In this document: piece after piece, positions 18,222 to 27,756 of the stretch
Layout: every line of letters begins with the position of its first letter
How positions within the stretch are numbered: position 1 is the first letter of the stretch
NCBI RefSeq assembly: GCF_024331145.1
Contig: NZ_JANDJO010000009.1
Span: 1 to 64,000, forward strand
Reading direction: 5' to 3'
Length of the DNA stretch: 64,000 nt
Source: Shimia sp. CNT1-13L.2
GTDB taxonomy: Bacteria; Pseudomonadota; Alphaproteobacteria; Rhodobacterales; Rhodobacteraceae
Notes under the pieces: generated by a model
Databases searched by the model: none
What the model was told of the DNA's origin: nothing
Seen by the model: only the letters and a program-made list of their open reading frames with translations
Translations under genes and position numbers: made by a program

Positions 18222-19298
18222 TTAGTGCGGGAAGGGCCACAGCCGCAGTTTTTCTTTGGCAACGCGCCACAGTTGCGCGAGGCCGTGAGGTTCGAGGATC
18301 AGGAAGACCACAATCAGCCCCCCTACGATCACCAGCTGAAGGTGCGCCACCAGGTCGGTAGGCATGCCCAGCCAGTCCACGCCGACCACTTTCAGGACGA
18401 CGGGCAGCAGCACCAGGAAGGCCGCGCCGGCAAAGGAGCCGAACATCGAGCCAAGGCCGCCGATGATCACCATGAAGAGCACGAGGAACGATTTGTTGAT
18501 GCCGAAGGCTTCGCCAACTTCCACCGCGCCAAGGTAGACCGAGAAGAACAGCGCGCCCGAGATGCCGACAAAGAAGCCGGAGACTGCAAAGGCGCTGATC
18601 TTGGCCTTGAGCGGGTTCACACCGATGATCTCGGCGGCGATGTCCATGTCGCGGATCGCCATCCACTTACGGCCGGTCATGCCGCGGGTCAGGTTGCGGG
18701 CGATCCAGGCGCTGCCCACCAGGAAGACGAGGCAGAACAGGTAGGTTGCCCAGGCCTGGGTGTTGGGGCCGGTCACTTCGATGCCGAACAGGGTACGCTC
18801 GGGCGCGTTGATCTGGCCCGAAGCCGAGTAGTTGTAGAACCACGGCACACGGTTGAAGAGCCACACCAGGAAGAACTGTGCCGCAAGCGTTGCCACCGCG
18901 AGGTAGAAACCCTTGATGCGCAGTGACGGCAGGCCGAAGAGGACGCAGACAAAGGCCGTGATGCCACCCGAAATCAGCACGTGGAAGAAGATATTCACTT
19001 CCGGCATCGCGGTCATCAGCTTGTAGCAGGCATAGGCGCCCACCGCCATGAAACCACCGGTCCCCAGCGATACCTGTCCGCAATAGCCGACAAGGATGTT
19101 AAGGCCGATCGCCGCGATGGCGTAGATCAGGAAGGGCAGCAGGATCGCGTTTGCCCAGTAGTCGTTGATCAGGAACGGGACCACGAGGAAGGCCACCACC
19201 ATTGCGGTGAAGTACCCCAGACGGTCGAACCGGATCGGGAAGGTCTGGTTGTCGGATGCGTAGGACGTTTTGAAATCGCCCGCTTCACGATAGAACAT
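18222..19298 (-). CDS. Branched-chain-type ABC transporter permease (LivM-like)
   Basis: An integral membrane permease of 358 residues with about nine or ten hydrophobic helices. The cytoplasmic EAA-like loop is seen in the string GVNPLKAKISAF. It starts with a longer cytosolic N-terminus (about 28 residues) before the first helix. It lies 5 bases downstream of the small membrane protein and forms the channel together with the LivH-like subunit. Confidence 0.92.
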   Translation of the reverse strand: MFYREAGDFKTSYASDNQTFPIRFDRLGYFTAMVVAFLVVPFLINDYWANAILLPFLIYAIAAIGLNILVGYCGQVSLGTGGFMAVGAYACYKLMTAMPEVNIFFHVLISGGITAFVCVLFGLPSLRIKGFYLAVATLAAQFFLVWLFNRVPWFYNYSASGQINAPERTLFGIEVTGPNTQAWATYLFCLVFLVGSAWIARNLTRGMTGRKWMAIRDMDIAAEIIGVNPLKAKISAFAVSGFFVGISGALFFSVYLGAVEVGEAFGINKSFLVLFMVIIGGLGSMFGSFAGAAFLVLLPVVLKVVGVDWLGMPTDLVAHLQLVIVGGLIVVFLILEPHGLAQLWRVAKEKLRLWPFPH

Positions 19299-19303
19299 GT
19301 TTC

Positions 19304-19558
19304 TTAGCTCCCTTGCGCGTGCGCACGATTGCGCGCTTCGGCGTCAAGTTGGTTGGACTTCTTGGCATAGCCGCTCGCTTCGGCGGCGCGCACAAGTTTG
19401 AAATAGGCGAAGATACCGATGATAAGTCCGGCAAAGGCCAGGATGACCGCCATCGTCACTTGTCCGTCGTCGAAGTCTTCCGCCGTCACGGCGAGGTATC
19501 CGAAGGCCCAGAAGCCGGACCAGGCAACAACATTGAGGATGGCGATCAGCTTGGTCAT
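19304..19558 (-). CDS. Small two-helix membrane protein in the transporter operon
   Basis: An 84-residue protein with two hydrophobic stretches (about 5-23 and 35-54) and a charged C-terminal tail rich in Ala, Arg and Asn. It sits between the two permease genes, 4 bases from livH and 5 from livM, so it is an integral part of the operon. No known family is recognised. The position suggests an accessory or regulatory membrane subunit of the importer, which is inference. It is short but has the same codon bias as its neighbours. Confidence 0.75.
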   Translation of the reverse strand: MTKLIAILNVVAWSGFWAFGYLAVTAEDFDDGQVTMAVILAFAGLIIGIFAYFKLVRAAEASGYAKKSNQLDAEARNRAHAQGS

Positions 19559-19562
19559 GGAC

Positions 19563-20567
19563 TTATACCCTCTCGATGATCTTCTCGCCGAACAGGCCTT
19601 GCGGACGGAACACGAGGAAGATCAGGGCGAGGACGTAGGCGAACCAGTTCTCGGTCGCGCCGCCGACCATCGGGCCGATTGCGAATTCGAACAGTTTCTC
19701 ACCCACACCGATTATCAGGCCACCGACAATCGCACCGGGGATCGAGGTAAAGCCACCCAGCATCAGAACCGGCAGGGCCTTGAGCGCGATCAGCGACAGC
19801 GAGAACTGCACGCCTGATTTGGCGCCCCACATGATACCCGCGACAAGGGCCACGAAACCGGCAACCGACCACACCAGAACCCAGATGAAGTTCAGCGAGA
19901 TCCCCACCGACAGAGCCGCCTGGTGATCGTCCGCCACGGCGCGCATTGCACGGCCCTGCTTGGTGTACTGGCTGAAGATAACCAGTGCAGCAACAAGGAT
20001 GATGGCGACGATGGTTGCGGTGATGTCGAGGTTGTCGATGAAGAAACCATAGCCGAAGATGCCATAGGTGAATTCGTCGATCGGGATGTTGATGCCCTGC
20101 GGCAGACAGGCGTTCGCGGTCATGCAGACATCAAGTTTCTTGATCTCCGAGTTCCACATCAGGTCGGCAAACCCTTCAAGGAAGTAGGCAAGGCCGATGG
20201 TTGCCATGAACAGGATGATCGGCTCCTGGCCAACCAGGTGTTTGAAGACGACCTTCTGAACCGCCCAGGCCAACAGGATCATGACACCAACCGTCAGCAG
20301 GATCGCGATGAACGAATGGATGTGCCAGCCGAAGTGGTGGATGTGCGTGCCCAGCATGGCGTTGATTAGGTGGGCAAAGGGCACTTGGCCCTTCTGGATG
20401 CCGACAAGGGTCATCGCTGCGAACAGCGCCATAACACCCTGGGCAAAGTTGAAGATCCCCGAGGCCTTGTAGATGAGAACGAAGCCCAGCGCCACGAGGG
20501 CATAGAGCACGCCTGCCATCAAGCCGTTGAGGAAAACCTCCATGGCAAATACGAGTTGTTCAGGCAT
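19563..20567 (-). CDS. Branched-chain-type ABC transporter permease (LivH-like)
   Basis: The second permease, 334 residues with about eight or nine membrane helices. Family signatures include the N-terminal GLMAGVLYALVALGFVLIYK and a later EAA-type loop, and GGFTSIPGAIVGG near the C-terminus. An insert of about 40 residues with two Cys (LDVCMTANACLPQG) faces the periplasm by topology and is not typical of LivH. Confidence 0.92.
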   Translation of the reverse strand: MPEQLVFAMEVFLNGLMAGVLYALVALGFVLIYKASGIFNFAQGVMALFAAMTLVGIQKGQVPFAHLINAMLGTHIHHFGWHIHSFIAILLTVGVMILLAWAVQKVVFKHLVGQEPIILFMATIGLAYFLEGFADLMWNSEIKKLDVCMTANACLPQGINIPIDEFTYGIFGYGFFIDNLDITATIVAIILVAALVIFSQYTKQGRAMRAVADDHQAALSVGISLNFIWVLVWSVAGFVALVAGIMWGAKSGVQFSLSLIALKALPVLMLGGFTSIPGAIVGGLIIGVGEKLFEFAIGPMVGGATENWFAYVLALIFLVFRPQGLFGEKIIERV

Positions 20568-20608
20568 GCTTCACACCTCCGATTTTCATTTGTTTCTCAG
20601 TGCGTTGA

Positions 20609-21424
20609 TTAGTCATGCGACACCCCCAGATAGGCGTCGATCACCGCCTGGTTCGAGCGCACTTCGTCGGGCGTGCCATCACCGATCTTCTTGCCGTAAT
20701 CCATCACGACAACACGATCGGAAAGGTCCATCACAACGCCCATGTCGTGTTCGATCAGGGCGATGGTGGTGCCGAATTCGTCATTCATGTCGAGGATGAA
20801 GCGCGACATGTCTTCCTTCTCTTCGACGTTCATGCCGGCCATCGGTTCGTCAAGCAGCAGGATCGACGGTTCCGCCGCCAGCGCACGCGCCAGTTCCACC
20901 CGCTTCTTGAGACCATAGGGAAGACGGCCAACAGGAGTTTTCCGGATGTGCTGGATTTCGAGGAAGTCGATGATCTTTTCCACGAATTCGCGGTTCTCGA
21001 TCTCTTCCTGCTCGGCCTTGCCCTTCCAGATCGCCTGGCTGAACAGGCCCGCATTCATCTGACGGATACGACCGGTCATGACATTGTCGAGAACGGTCAT
21101 GCCTTCGAACAGCGCGATGTTCTGGAAGGTCCGGGCGATGCCCTGTTCAGCGACCTGATAGGGTTTCATCGGCGGGCGTTTCTTGCCCTTGTACCAGACC
21201 TCACCCTCCTGCGGGACGTAGAAGCCCGAGATGACGTTCAGCATCGACGATTTGCCGGCACCGTTCGGGCCGATGATGGCGCGGATTTCGCCCTCGCGGA
21301 TGTCGAACGAAATGTCGGTGATCGCCTTCACACCGCCAAAGCGCAGCGTGATGTTCTTCATTTCCATCACGGTCGGACCGATCGTGCGGCCGTCTTCGGT
21401 GACGTAGCTTTCCTGCGTGCTCAT
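20609..21424 (-). CDS. Branched-chain-type ABC transporter ATP-binding protein (LivG-like)
   Basis: A 271-residue ATPase. Walker A is GPNGAGKSS, Walker B is ILLLDEPMAGM, followed by the H-loop. The canonical LSGGQ is replaced by LPYGLKKRVELA, the degenerate signature also seen in LivG proteins, and the C-terminal extension ends in SNQAVIDAYLGV, the usual LivG tail. Its ATG overlaps the end of the upstream ligase gene by four bases, so the two are translationally coupled. Confidence 0.92.
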   Translation of the reverse strand: MSTQESYVTEDGRTIGPTVMEMKNITLRFGGVKAITDISFDIREGEIRAIIGPNGAGKSSMLNVISGFYVPQEGEVWYKGKKRPPMKPYQVAEQGIARTFQNIALFEGMTVLDNVMTGRIRQMNAGLFSQAIWKGKAEQEEIENREFVEKIIDFLEIQHIRKTPVGRLPYGLKKRVELARALAAEPSILLLDEPMAGMNVEEKEDMSRFILDMNDEFGTTIALIEHDMGVVMDLSDRVVVMDYGKKIGDGTPDEVRSNQAVIDAYLGVSHD

Positions 21425-23391
21425 TCTGCGGCTACCTTTGCTGCGGTTGAGACCACGGCAGCGTCACGCAGTTCCAGCGTCGCGCTGATGCTGCCCTTGC
21501 GGCCATCTTCATAGGTCACCTCGGTGGTGGTATCGACGGAGGTCGAGCCGTCATACAGACCGTCCACCAGATCCTTGAACTTGTCGGCAACCACGACACG
21601 ACGCACCTTACGGGTCCGGGTCATTTCACCGTCATCGGCGTCCAGTTCCTTGTGCAGAACAAGGAAGCGGTGGATCTGACAACCCGACAGCATCGGGTCT
21701 TCGGCAACCGATTTGTTCACCGTCTCAACGTGTTCCTGGATGGTGTCCAGAACCTTGGGGTGACCCGCCAGTTCCTGATAGGACGCATAAGCCACGTTGT
21801 TGCGCTCGGCCCAGTTGCCCACTGCGGTCAGGTCGATGTTGATAAAGGCAACGCACTTGTCCTTGCCATTGCCAAACAGAACCGCTTCGAGGATGTCCGG
21901 ATAGAACTTGAGTTTGTTCTCAACGAACTTCGGCGCAAACATGCTGCCGTCGGCCATTTTGCCAACGTCCTTGGCACGGTCGATGATGCGCAGGTGACCG
22001 GATTTCTCTTCGAAAAAGCCCGCGTCGCCCGTGGCAACCCAACCCTCGGCGTCCTTGGTCGACGCAGTGGAATCCGGGTTGTTGTAGTATTCGACGAACA
22101 CGCCGGGCGAGCGGTAGAAGATCTCGCCGCTGTCGTCGATCTTGATCTCGACATCCGGTGCAGGCACGCCAACGGTGTCGGCACGCACTTCGCCATCAGG
22201 CTGAACGGTGATGAAGACGGTCGCTTCGGTCTGGCCGTAAAGCTGCTTTAGGTTGATGCCCAGCGAACGGTAGAATTCAAAGATTTCCGGACCAATCGCT
22301 TCACCGGCAGTATAGCCAACGCGCACGCGGCCAAGGCCAAGCGTGTCTTTCAGCGGGCCGTAAACCAGCGCATTGCCGATTGCATACTTGAGACGATCAG
22401 CACCGCTCACAGGTTTGCCGTCCAGAATGTCACCACCAACCTTCTTGGCGTGCTCCATGTACTTGTGGAACGTCTTACGCTTGAAGTTACCCGCGTCTTC
22501 CATGCGGATCATCACGTTGGTCAGCTGGGTTTCGAACACGCGCGGCGGAGCGAAGAAGTAGGTCGGGCCGATCTCGCGGAGGTCGGTCATCATTGTGTCC
22601 GCCGATTCCGGGCAGTTCACGCAGAACCCGCACCAGTAGGCCTGGCCCACCGAGAAGATGAAGTCACCCACCCATGCCATCGGCAGGTAGGAGAGGATTT
22701 CCTCTTCCGAAGTCAGGTTGTCGAACTCGGAGGCGTTCTTGGCCGATTCGATCACGTTGCGGTTCGACAGAACCACGCCCTTGGGGCGGCCGGTGGTGCC
22801 CGAGGTGTAGAGCATCACGCAGGTGCTGTCGTAAGTCAGCTTCTCACGGCGCTCCTTGAGATCGGTGATGAACTCGTCATAGGCGGCACGGCCCTGGTTC
22901 TGCACGTGGCTATACTCGTGCAGCGCGTGGTGGTCGTACTTACGCATGCCACGCGGATCGATGTAGATCATGTGCTCGAACTGGTGCAGGTGCTCCTGGA
23001 TCTCGATGATCTTGTCGACCTGTTCCTGGTCTTCCACGATGGCGAAACGCGCGCCGCAGTGACCAAGGATGTACTCCATCTCTTCCGCAGCGCTGTCGTT
23101 GTAGACCGGCACCGGAACGGCACCGACCGACTGGGCGGCGACCATCGCGAAATAGAAATACGGCCGATTGCGGCCGATGATGGCGACGAAATCGCCCTCG
23201 TTAACGCCGAGGTTGATCAACCCAAGCGCTAGCGCTTCAATCTCTTTCTCGGTTTCTGCCCAAGTCCAGGTCTGCCAGATCCCGAACTCCTTTTCCCGAT
23301 ATGCAGACTTTTCTGCGTACAGGGTGGCGTTACGCTGCAAAAGCGCCGGAATGGACGCAAGCCCACCGGTCGCCTGTGACGACTGTGCCAA
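21421..23391 (-). CDS. AMP-binding long-chain acyl-CoA synthetase family protein
   Basis: A 656-residue adenylate-forming enzyme. The AMP motif is seen as YTSGTTGRPKGV near residue 200, with YGQTEATVF and TGDAGFFEE further on. It activates a carboxylic acid to its CoA thioester and is the first gene of the transporter operon, so it probably traps the imported acid. The size and the insert of about 60 residues before the C-domain fit the long-chain FadD-like branch, but an aromatic acid is also possible. It lies next to a divergent two-component system. Confidence 0.92.
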   Translation of the reverse strand: MAQSSQATGGLASIPALLQRNATLYAEKSAYREKEFGIWQTWTWAETEKEIEALALGLINLGVNEGDFVAIIGRNRPYFYFAMVAAQSVGAVPVPVYNDSAAEEMEYILGHCGARFAIVEDQEQVDKIIEIQEHLHQFEHMIYIDPRGMRKYDHHALHEYSHVQNQGRAAYDEFITDLKERREKLTYDSTCVMLYTSGTTGRPKGVVLSNRNVIESAKNASEFDNLTSEEEILSYLPMAWVGDFIFSVGQAYWCGFCVNCPESADTMMTDLREIGPTYFFAPPRVFETQLTNVMIRMEDAGNFKRKTFHKYMEHAKKVGGDILDGKPVSGADRLKYAIGNALVYGPLKDTLGLGRVRVGYTAGEAIGPEIFEFYRSLGINLKQLYGQTEATVFITVQPDGEVRADTVGVPAPDVEIKIDDSGEIFYRSPGVFVEYYNNPDSTASTKDAEGWVATGDAGFFEEKSGHLRIIDRAKDVGKMADGSMFAPKFVENKLKFYPDILEAVLFGNGKDKCVAFINIDLTAVGNWAERNNVAYASYQELAGHPKVLDTIQEHVETVNKSVAEDPMLSGCQIHRFLVLHKELDADDGEMTRTRKVRRVVVADKFKDLVDGLYDGSTSVDTTTEVTYEDGRKGSISATLELRDAAVVSTAAKVAAE

Positions 23392-23507
23392 ATTCTAATC
23401 CTCCCTAAAGCCCGCCTCTACGGGCCAAATCGCCGAAACGATTCCTCCACCACTAAGGTGCGGGTTTCAGACTGTGCGTCAACTTTTTCCTGAACATTTC
23501 CCAATCC

Positions 23508-23520
23508 TTACGAATTGTAA
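23508..23520. promoter_or_regulatory. Near-palindrome between the CoA-ligase operon and the two-component genes
   Basis: TTACGAATTGTAA is an almost perfect inverted repeat (11 of 13 positions). It lies in the 196-base divergent gap. No regulator is known to me with this exact site, so assignment is speculative. Confidence 0.25.
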
Positions 23521-23587
23521 CAGGGCACATTTCCTGCTTTTCGTACCCGTGAAACCGGTGTTAGCCATAGTGAAGGAGGACCTGAAA

Positions 23588-25495
23588 ATGCCCGCCACTT
23601 CCGGCACGATTCAGGCCATGACAATGGCCGGCCTGAACCTGATCCAACAGGCGCTTTCGATCTATGACAGCGATCTGAAACTGGCCGTTTCCAATGCACG
23701 ATTTCGGGAAATGTTCCGTCTTCCCAGCCATTTGGCGACACCCGGTGCCGATTTTGCAGAGACCATACGCTACCTTACGGAGCGCGGAGAATACGGCGAG
23801 ATCGAAGACATCGAAACCTTCGTTCAAGGCAAGGTTGATCAGGCCCTCGCATTCGAAGCGCACTATGTGGAACGTCAGCGGTCAAATGGCCGCTGGGTCA
23901 GTATCGAGGGCTTCCCCTTGCCCGAAGGGGGGTGGGTCGCCGTTTACACCGACATCACCGCCACCCGTCGGCAGGAGTTGCTGCTGCGCTCACGCTCCGA
24001 GGAACTCTCGGATCAGCTGCTGCAATACGCCGAAGAGCTTTCGGCCACCAACCGTCAGCTCGAATCAACCATCACCGCGCTGGAAGAGGCAAAGCGCCAG
24101 ATCTCGATCTCCGAGGCCCGCACCCGCCTGACCACCGAGATGATGCCGGCGCATATCGCCCATGTCGGCCCCGACCGGCGCTACACCTATTCCAACCGCA
24201 GGCTGAATTCCGTGATGCCAGGCCGGCCGTCGAACATCATCGGCCAGCATATTCGCGACGCCCTTGGCGACTCCGCCTACAAGGCCATTCGCCCGCATCT
24301 CGACGATGCTTTCAAGGGCAAGGCCTCGGCATTTGAATTCAACGACCACATGAGCACGCGGCGCATCCGCACCGCCTTTACCCCTGACAGCGGAACCGGC
24401 GAGGAACGGGGCGTCTATATCCTGTCGATGGACATCACCGAGGAAACCCAGACCCGCGTCGCCCTGCAACAGACCCGGCGCCGCGAAATCGCCGCGCAGA
24501 TGACAAGCGGCCTTGCGCATGATTTCTCGAACCTGCTGACGATCATCCTCGGGATGCAGTCGAAACTTCAGAAGATGCCCCTGTCGGAAGACGCCAGCGA
24601 ACTGGTCGAAGCCACGCTGGCCGCCACCCATCGTGGCGGCACGCTTCTCAACCGCATCGCCGACATGACCGGCCACCGCGCACCGGAAATGCAGCCCACC
24701 AACATGGCCGCCTTCTTTGCCGACCTGAACACGCTGGCTACATCAACCCTTCCGGCGGGCATATCGCTGACCATCAATGACCACATTCCCAACGAAACCC
24801 TGCTTGTCGATCCCGGCATGTTGCAGGATTCGCTACTCAATCTTGTCCTGAACGCGCGCGATGCCTGCACCGGCCACGGGGCTATCACGCTCGACGCCGA
24901 CATTGTTCACGACACCTGGGTGCAACTGCGGGTCTGTGACACCGGGACGGGCTTTTCCGAAGAAGCCCTGAAACACGCGCTTGATCCGTTCTTCACCACC
25001 AAGGGCAGCGAGGGATCGGGCCTTGGTCTTGCCATGGTCTATGACGTGACCAAACTGGCGGGCGGCGAGGTGCGGCTGGAGAATACCGATGTTGGCGGCT
25101 GCGTGACCCTGCGCCTGCCGCTGCGCCGTGCCAAGCGTGATTCAACACCCGGCCTTGCCCTGCTGGTCGAGGACAACCCCGACCTTCGTGGCCTGATCCG
25201 GGACATGCTGACCGAGATGGGCCACACCGTGATCGAAGCCGCCAGCGTTGACGAAGCCCAGATCCTGCTGGCGCAGGTGCCCGACATCTCGATTGTCCTG
25301 TCTGATATTTCCCTTGAAGGCGAGGCCACCGGCGTCGACCTAATCCGCACATTGCCAAGCGACGGGGTGCCATCTTTCCTGATGACCTCCTTGCCGCAGA
25401 CCCACCCCCTCTATATCGAGGGGGCTGCCCGTGCCCCTGTTCTGTCAAAACCGTTCAGCGCCGGACAGCTTGATGCCTTCCTGCATGCGAGGTGA
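23588..25495 (+). CDS. Hybrid sensor histidine kinase (PAS-PAS-HisKA-HATPase-receiver)
   Basis: A 635-residue cytosolic sensor kinase with no membrane helix. Order: PAS fold (about 15-125), coiled coil (130-180), second PAS (185-290), dimerisation domain with the phospho-His at 311 in GLAHDFSNLL, ATP-binding domain (N box LNLVLNARDAC, DTGTGFS, and TTKGSEGSGLGLAM), and a C-terminal receiver with its acidic pocket (VEDN) and phospho-acceptor Asp in IVLSDIS. The ATG at 23588 follows AAGGAGGACC. It is coupled to the response regulator four bases later and divergent from the CoA-ligase operon, a likely target by position. Confidence 0.9.
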   Translation: MPATSGTIQAMTMAGLNLIQQALSIYDSDLKLAVSNARFREMFRLPSHLATPGADFAETIRYLTERGEYGEIEDIETFVQGKVDQALAFEAHYVERQRSNGRWVSIEGFPLPEGGWVAVYTDITATRRQELLLRSRSEELSDQLLQYAEELSATNRQLESTITALEEAKRQISISEARTRLTTEMMPAHIAHVGPDRRYTYSNRRLNSVMPGRPSNIIGQHIRDALGDSAYKAIRPHLDDAFKGKASAFEFNDHMSTRRIRTAFTPDSGTGEERGVYILSMDITEETQTRVALQQTRRREIAAQMTSGLAHDFSNLLTIILGMQSKLQKMPLSEDASELVEATLAATHRGGTLLNRIADMTGHRAPEMQPTNMAAFFADLNTLATSTLPAGISLTINDHIPNETLLVDPGMLQDSLLNLVLNARDACTGHGAITLDADIVHDTWVQLRVCDTGTGFSEEALKHALDPFFTTKGSEGSGLGLAMVYDVTKLAGGEVRLENTDVGGCVTLRLPLRRAKRDSTPGLALLVEDNPDLRGLIRDMLTEMGHTVIEAASVDEAQILLAQVPDISIVLSDISLEGEATGVDLIRTLPSDGVPSFLMTSLPQTHPLYIEGAARAPVLSKPFSAGQLDAFLHAR

Positions 25496-25498
25496 CCC

Positions 25499-26203
25499 AT
25501 GACCGCTCCGCTCGTGACCATTCTTGATGACGAACCCGAAATCCGCTCGATGCTGGCCGATGCCCTCGAAGACGCGGGTTTTCGCACCATGGGCTTTGGC
25601 CGTGCCACCGAATTCGAAGCGGCCCTGCAAACCACCACGCCCGATGTCTGCCTTGTGGATCTCGGCCTGCCCGACAAGGACGGCCTGACCCTTGTGCACC
25701 GTCTTGCGCTTGAACAAGGGGCCGCCGTGATCATCATCTCGGGCCGCGCGCAGGTGCAGGATCGGGTCACCGGCCTCGAACTGGGGGCCGATGACTATAT
25801 CATCAAACCCTTCGATCCCGCCGAAGTGGTCGCCCGCGTTCGCGCCCGTCTGCGCAAGGAACGCCCGGCCTCGCCCGCCTCGAGCAACACCGCGCGCTTC
25901 AACGGCTGGACCGCCTATTTCGACCGCTACGTGCTGGAAGATGAGACCGGCACCGAAACCACCTTCAGCCACGCCGAAGGCGAGGTCCTGCGCCTGTTCC
26001 TCGACAGCCCCAAACGCCTGATCAGCCGGGCGCACATGCAGGAAACCCTTGGTGGCGCCGCCGGCGAGAGCTTTGACCGCGCCATGGATGTGCGTATCTC
26101 GCGCCTGCGCACCAAGCTCAAGGAAGATCCCAAGAACCCCCGCCTTATCAAGACGATATACGGTGCCGGCTATATCTTTCTGGGGGATGTTTCCTGGGGT
26201 TGA
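25499..26203 (+). CDS. OmpR-family response regulator
   Basis: A 234-residue regulator. The receiver domain has DDE at 10-12, phospho-acceptor Asp54 in VDLGLPD, and KP at about 102. The C-terminal winged-helix DNA-binding domain (about 135-230) includes the RLISRAHMQE and RTKLKED stretches. It starts three bases after the kinase stop. The kinase's own receiver suggests a phosphorelay or a phosphate sink between the two proteins. Confidence 0.93.
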   Translation: MTAPLVTILDDEPEIRSMLADALEDAGFRTMGFGRATEFEAALQTTTPDVCLVDLGLPDKDGLTLVHRLALEQGAAVIIISGRAQVQDRVTGLELGADDYIIKPFDPAEVVARVRARLRKERPASPASSNTARFNGWTAYFDRYVLEDETGTETTFSHAEGEVLRLFLDSPKRLISRAHMQETLGGAAGESFDRAMDVRISRLRTKLKEDPKNPRLIKTIYGAGYIFLGDVSWG

Positions 26204-26314
26204 GATGGCCCGAAACACCCCCATAAATTGATCTCAAAACCCAAAAAACAACAAAATGTAGGTAAATCCCCCATATTATGTTATCCTACCCGTGCAGACA
26301 GGTAGGAAACAACT

Positions 26315-26713
26315 ATGAGCAGTCTCGAGCAGTACACAGCCCTTACCGCATTGTGGATCGCCGTGGCATGGGTGCCCTACATCCTGGATCGGATCATGGT
26401 GCGCGGTCTGATGGGCGCACTTGCGAACTACGATCCTGACGCCACGCCACAATCGGCATGGGCTCAGCGGGCGCAACGCGCGCATCTGGTTTCAGTTGAA
26501 GCTTTCGCCGCGTTCGCCCCGCTGGCCATTCTCGCGATGATCAAGATGCCCGAGGATGGCTATCCCGGCATCCTGGCGATGACCTTCTTCATCGGAATTA
26601 TCGCTCACTACATAATTTACGTGCTGGGCATCGTGGTCCTGCGCACGCTGGCATTCGCGCTGGCGGCCTTCTCCACGATCGGTCTGGCCCTGCGCGTTTT
26701 CGGAGTGATCTGA
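26315..26713 (+). CDS. MAPEG family protein
   Basis: A 132-residue membrane protein with four helices (about 8-25, 57-75, 82-105, 112-130) of the MAPEG (membrane-associated eicosanoid and glutathione metabolism) fold. The bacterial members have mostly unknown substrates. The ATG follows AGGTAGGAAACAACT. It stands alone, followed by a strong terminator. Confidence 0.8.
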   Translation: MSSLEQYTALTALWIAVAWVPYILDRIMVRGLMGALANYDPDATPQSAWAQRAQRAHLVSVEAFAAFAPLAILAMIKMPEDGYPGILAMTFFIGIIAHYIIYVLGIVVLRTLAFALAAFSTIGLALRVFGVI

Positions 26714-26741
26714 GCTCCTCCCACAAGGGTTCACTCCCTCT

Positions 26742-26780
26742 GCCCCCATGAACCCCTCTCTGGTCATGGGGGCCTTTTTT
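26742..26780 (+). terminator. Rho-independent terminator
   Basis: A 10-bp stem (GCCCCCATGA / TCATGGGGGC) with a 12-base loop, followed by CTTTTTT. It closes the MAPEG gene and lies five bases before the LysR stop on the other strand. Confidence 0.9.
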
Positions 26781-26784
26781 GAAC

Positions 26785-27657
26785 TCAGGCAAGGAACAGG
26801 GCCTGCCTTGCGCGGAACTGTGGCACCAAACACTCGCGGAACGCCGCAACCTTGGCCGAAGACCAGATGTCGGGATGGGCCACCAGCCAGACATCGGCAT
26901 AAGGTTGCGGCGCAAGCACCGGCACCTGCACAAGACCCGGGCTGACCCGGCCAAGAAACAGCGGCATCCGTACCACCCCGAGCCCCGCTTGCGCCATTCC
27001 CACCATCGCCGCCATATCGTTGCACTGCAATAGCATCCGGTGGTTGGCGTAAGCCGGATCAATGCCGCCCGGCACACGCCCCAATGCGTCATAGACAATC
27101 CAGTCCACCAACGTCTCCGGATCAGCCTCCAGGCGCTCTGCCCAACGCGGGGCCGCAAAGGCAGCTGACTGCTGCGCCGTCAGCCGAAGCCCCTTGAGGC
27201 TGTCGCCCGGATCATTGCTGATACGAATGGCAAGATCCGCCTCGCGGCGCCCAAGATCGATAAGGTCATTCGACGCCCTCAGGTGCAGATCAACATTCGG
27301 ATGGCTGGCCATGAACCGGTCAATCACCTCCCCCAGCAGGGGGCCGATCATCAGCTGCGGCGCCGTCACCACAAGCCGCCCCTCCAGCCGCGCATCACGC
27401 TGGGTCAGATCACGCATCAGGTCGTGTTCGCGCGCTTCCATTTCCGCGGCATGGCGCGCCACCGCCAGCCCGTCTTCGGTCGGGCGATAACCATCGGCAA
27501 GCCGCTCGAACAGGGTCACCCCAAGCGCCGTCTCGGCCCGGGCAATACGCCGCGAGACGGTGGTGTAGTTCACCCCCAAGGCCTTGGCCGCCGCAGCAAG
27601 CGAGCCACCGCGCACCAGATGCATCACCGTGCGAAGATCATCCCATTGTGCCGCCAT
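26785..27657 (-). CDS. LysR-family transcriptional regulator
   Basis: A 290-residue regulator with an N-terminal winged-helix domain (LRTVMHLVRGGSLAAAAKAL and VSRRIARAE) and a periplasmic-binding-like effector domain. It reads opposite to a small DUF1330 gene, the classic LysR target layout. The start at 27657 (MAAQWDD) is preferred because it aligns with family N-termini; two upstream Mets exist. The divergent gap holds TGCAT and ATGCA 15 bases apart, a possible operator. Confidence 0.88.
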   Translation of the reverse strand: MAAQWDDLRTVMHLVRGGSLAAAAKALGVNYTTVSRRIARAETALGVTLFERLADGYRPTEDGLAVARHAAEMEAREHDLMRDLTQRDARLEGRLVVTAPQLMIGPLLGEVIDRFMASHPNVDLHLRASNDLIDLGRREADLAIRISNDPGDSLKGLRLTAQQSAAFAAPRWAERLEADPETLVDWIVYDALGRVPGGIDPAYANHRMLLQCNDMAAMVGMAQAGLGVVRMPLFLGRVSPGLVQVPVLAPQPYADVWLVAHPDIWSSAKVAAFRECLVPQFRARQALFLA

Positions 27658-27756
27658 ACATGCATTTTCGCACATCACTGATGCAAAGACACGCGTTTTC
27701 TCGCACCTCGGTGCTGCCTAGCTTGAGGCCATCACAGACACCGAAAGGACCATCCC

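Noticed and set aside
16808..18361. 517-residue plus-strand open frame over the binding-protein gene
   Set aside because: No motif and no start signal; the minus strand has a signal peptide and binding-protein sequence.
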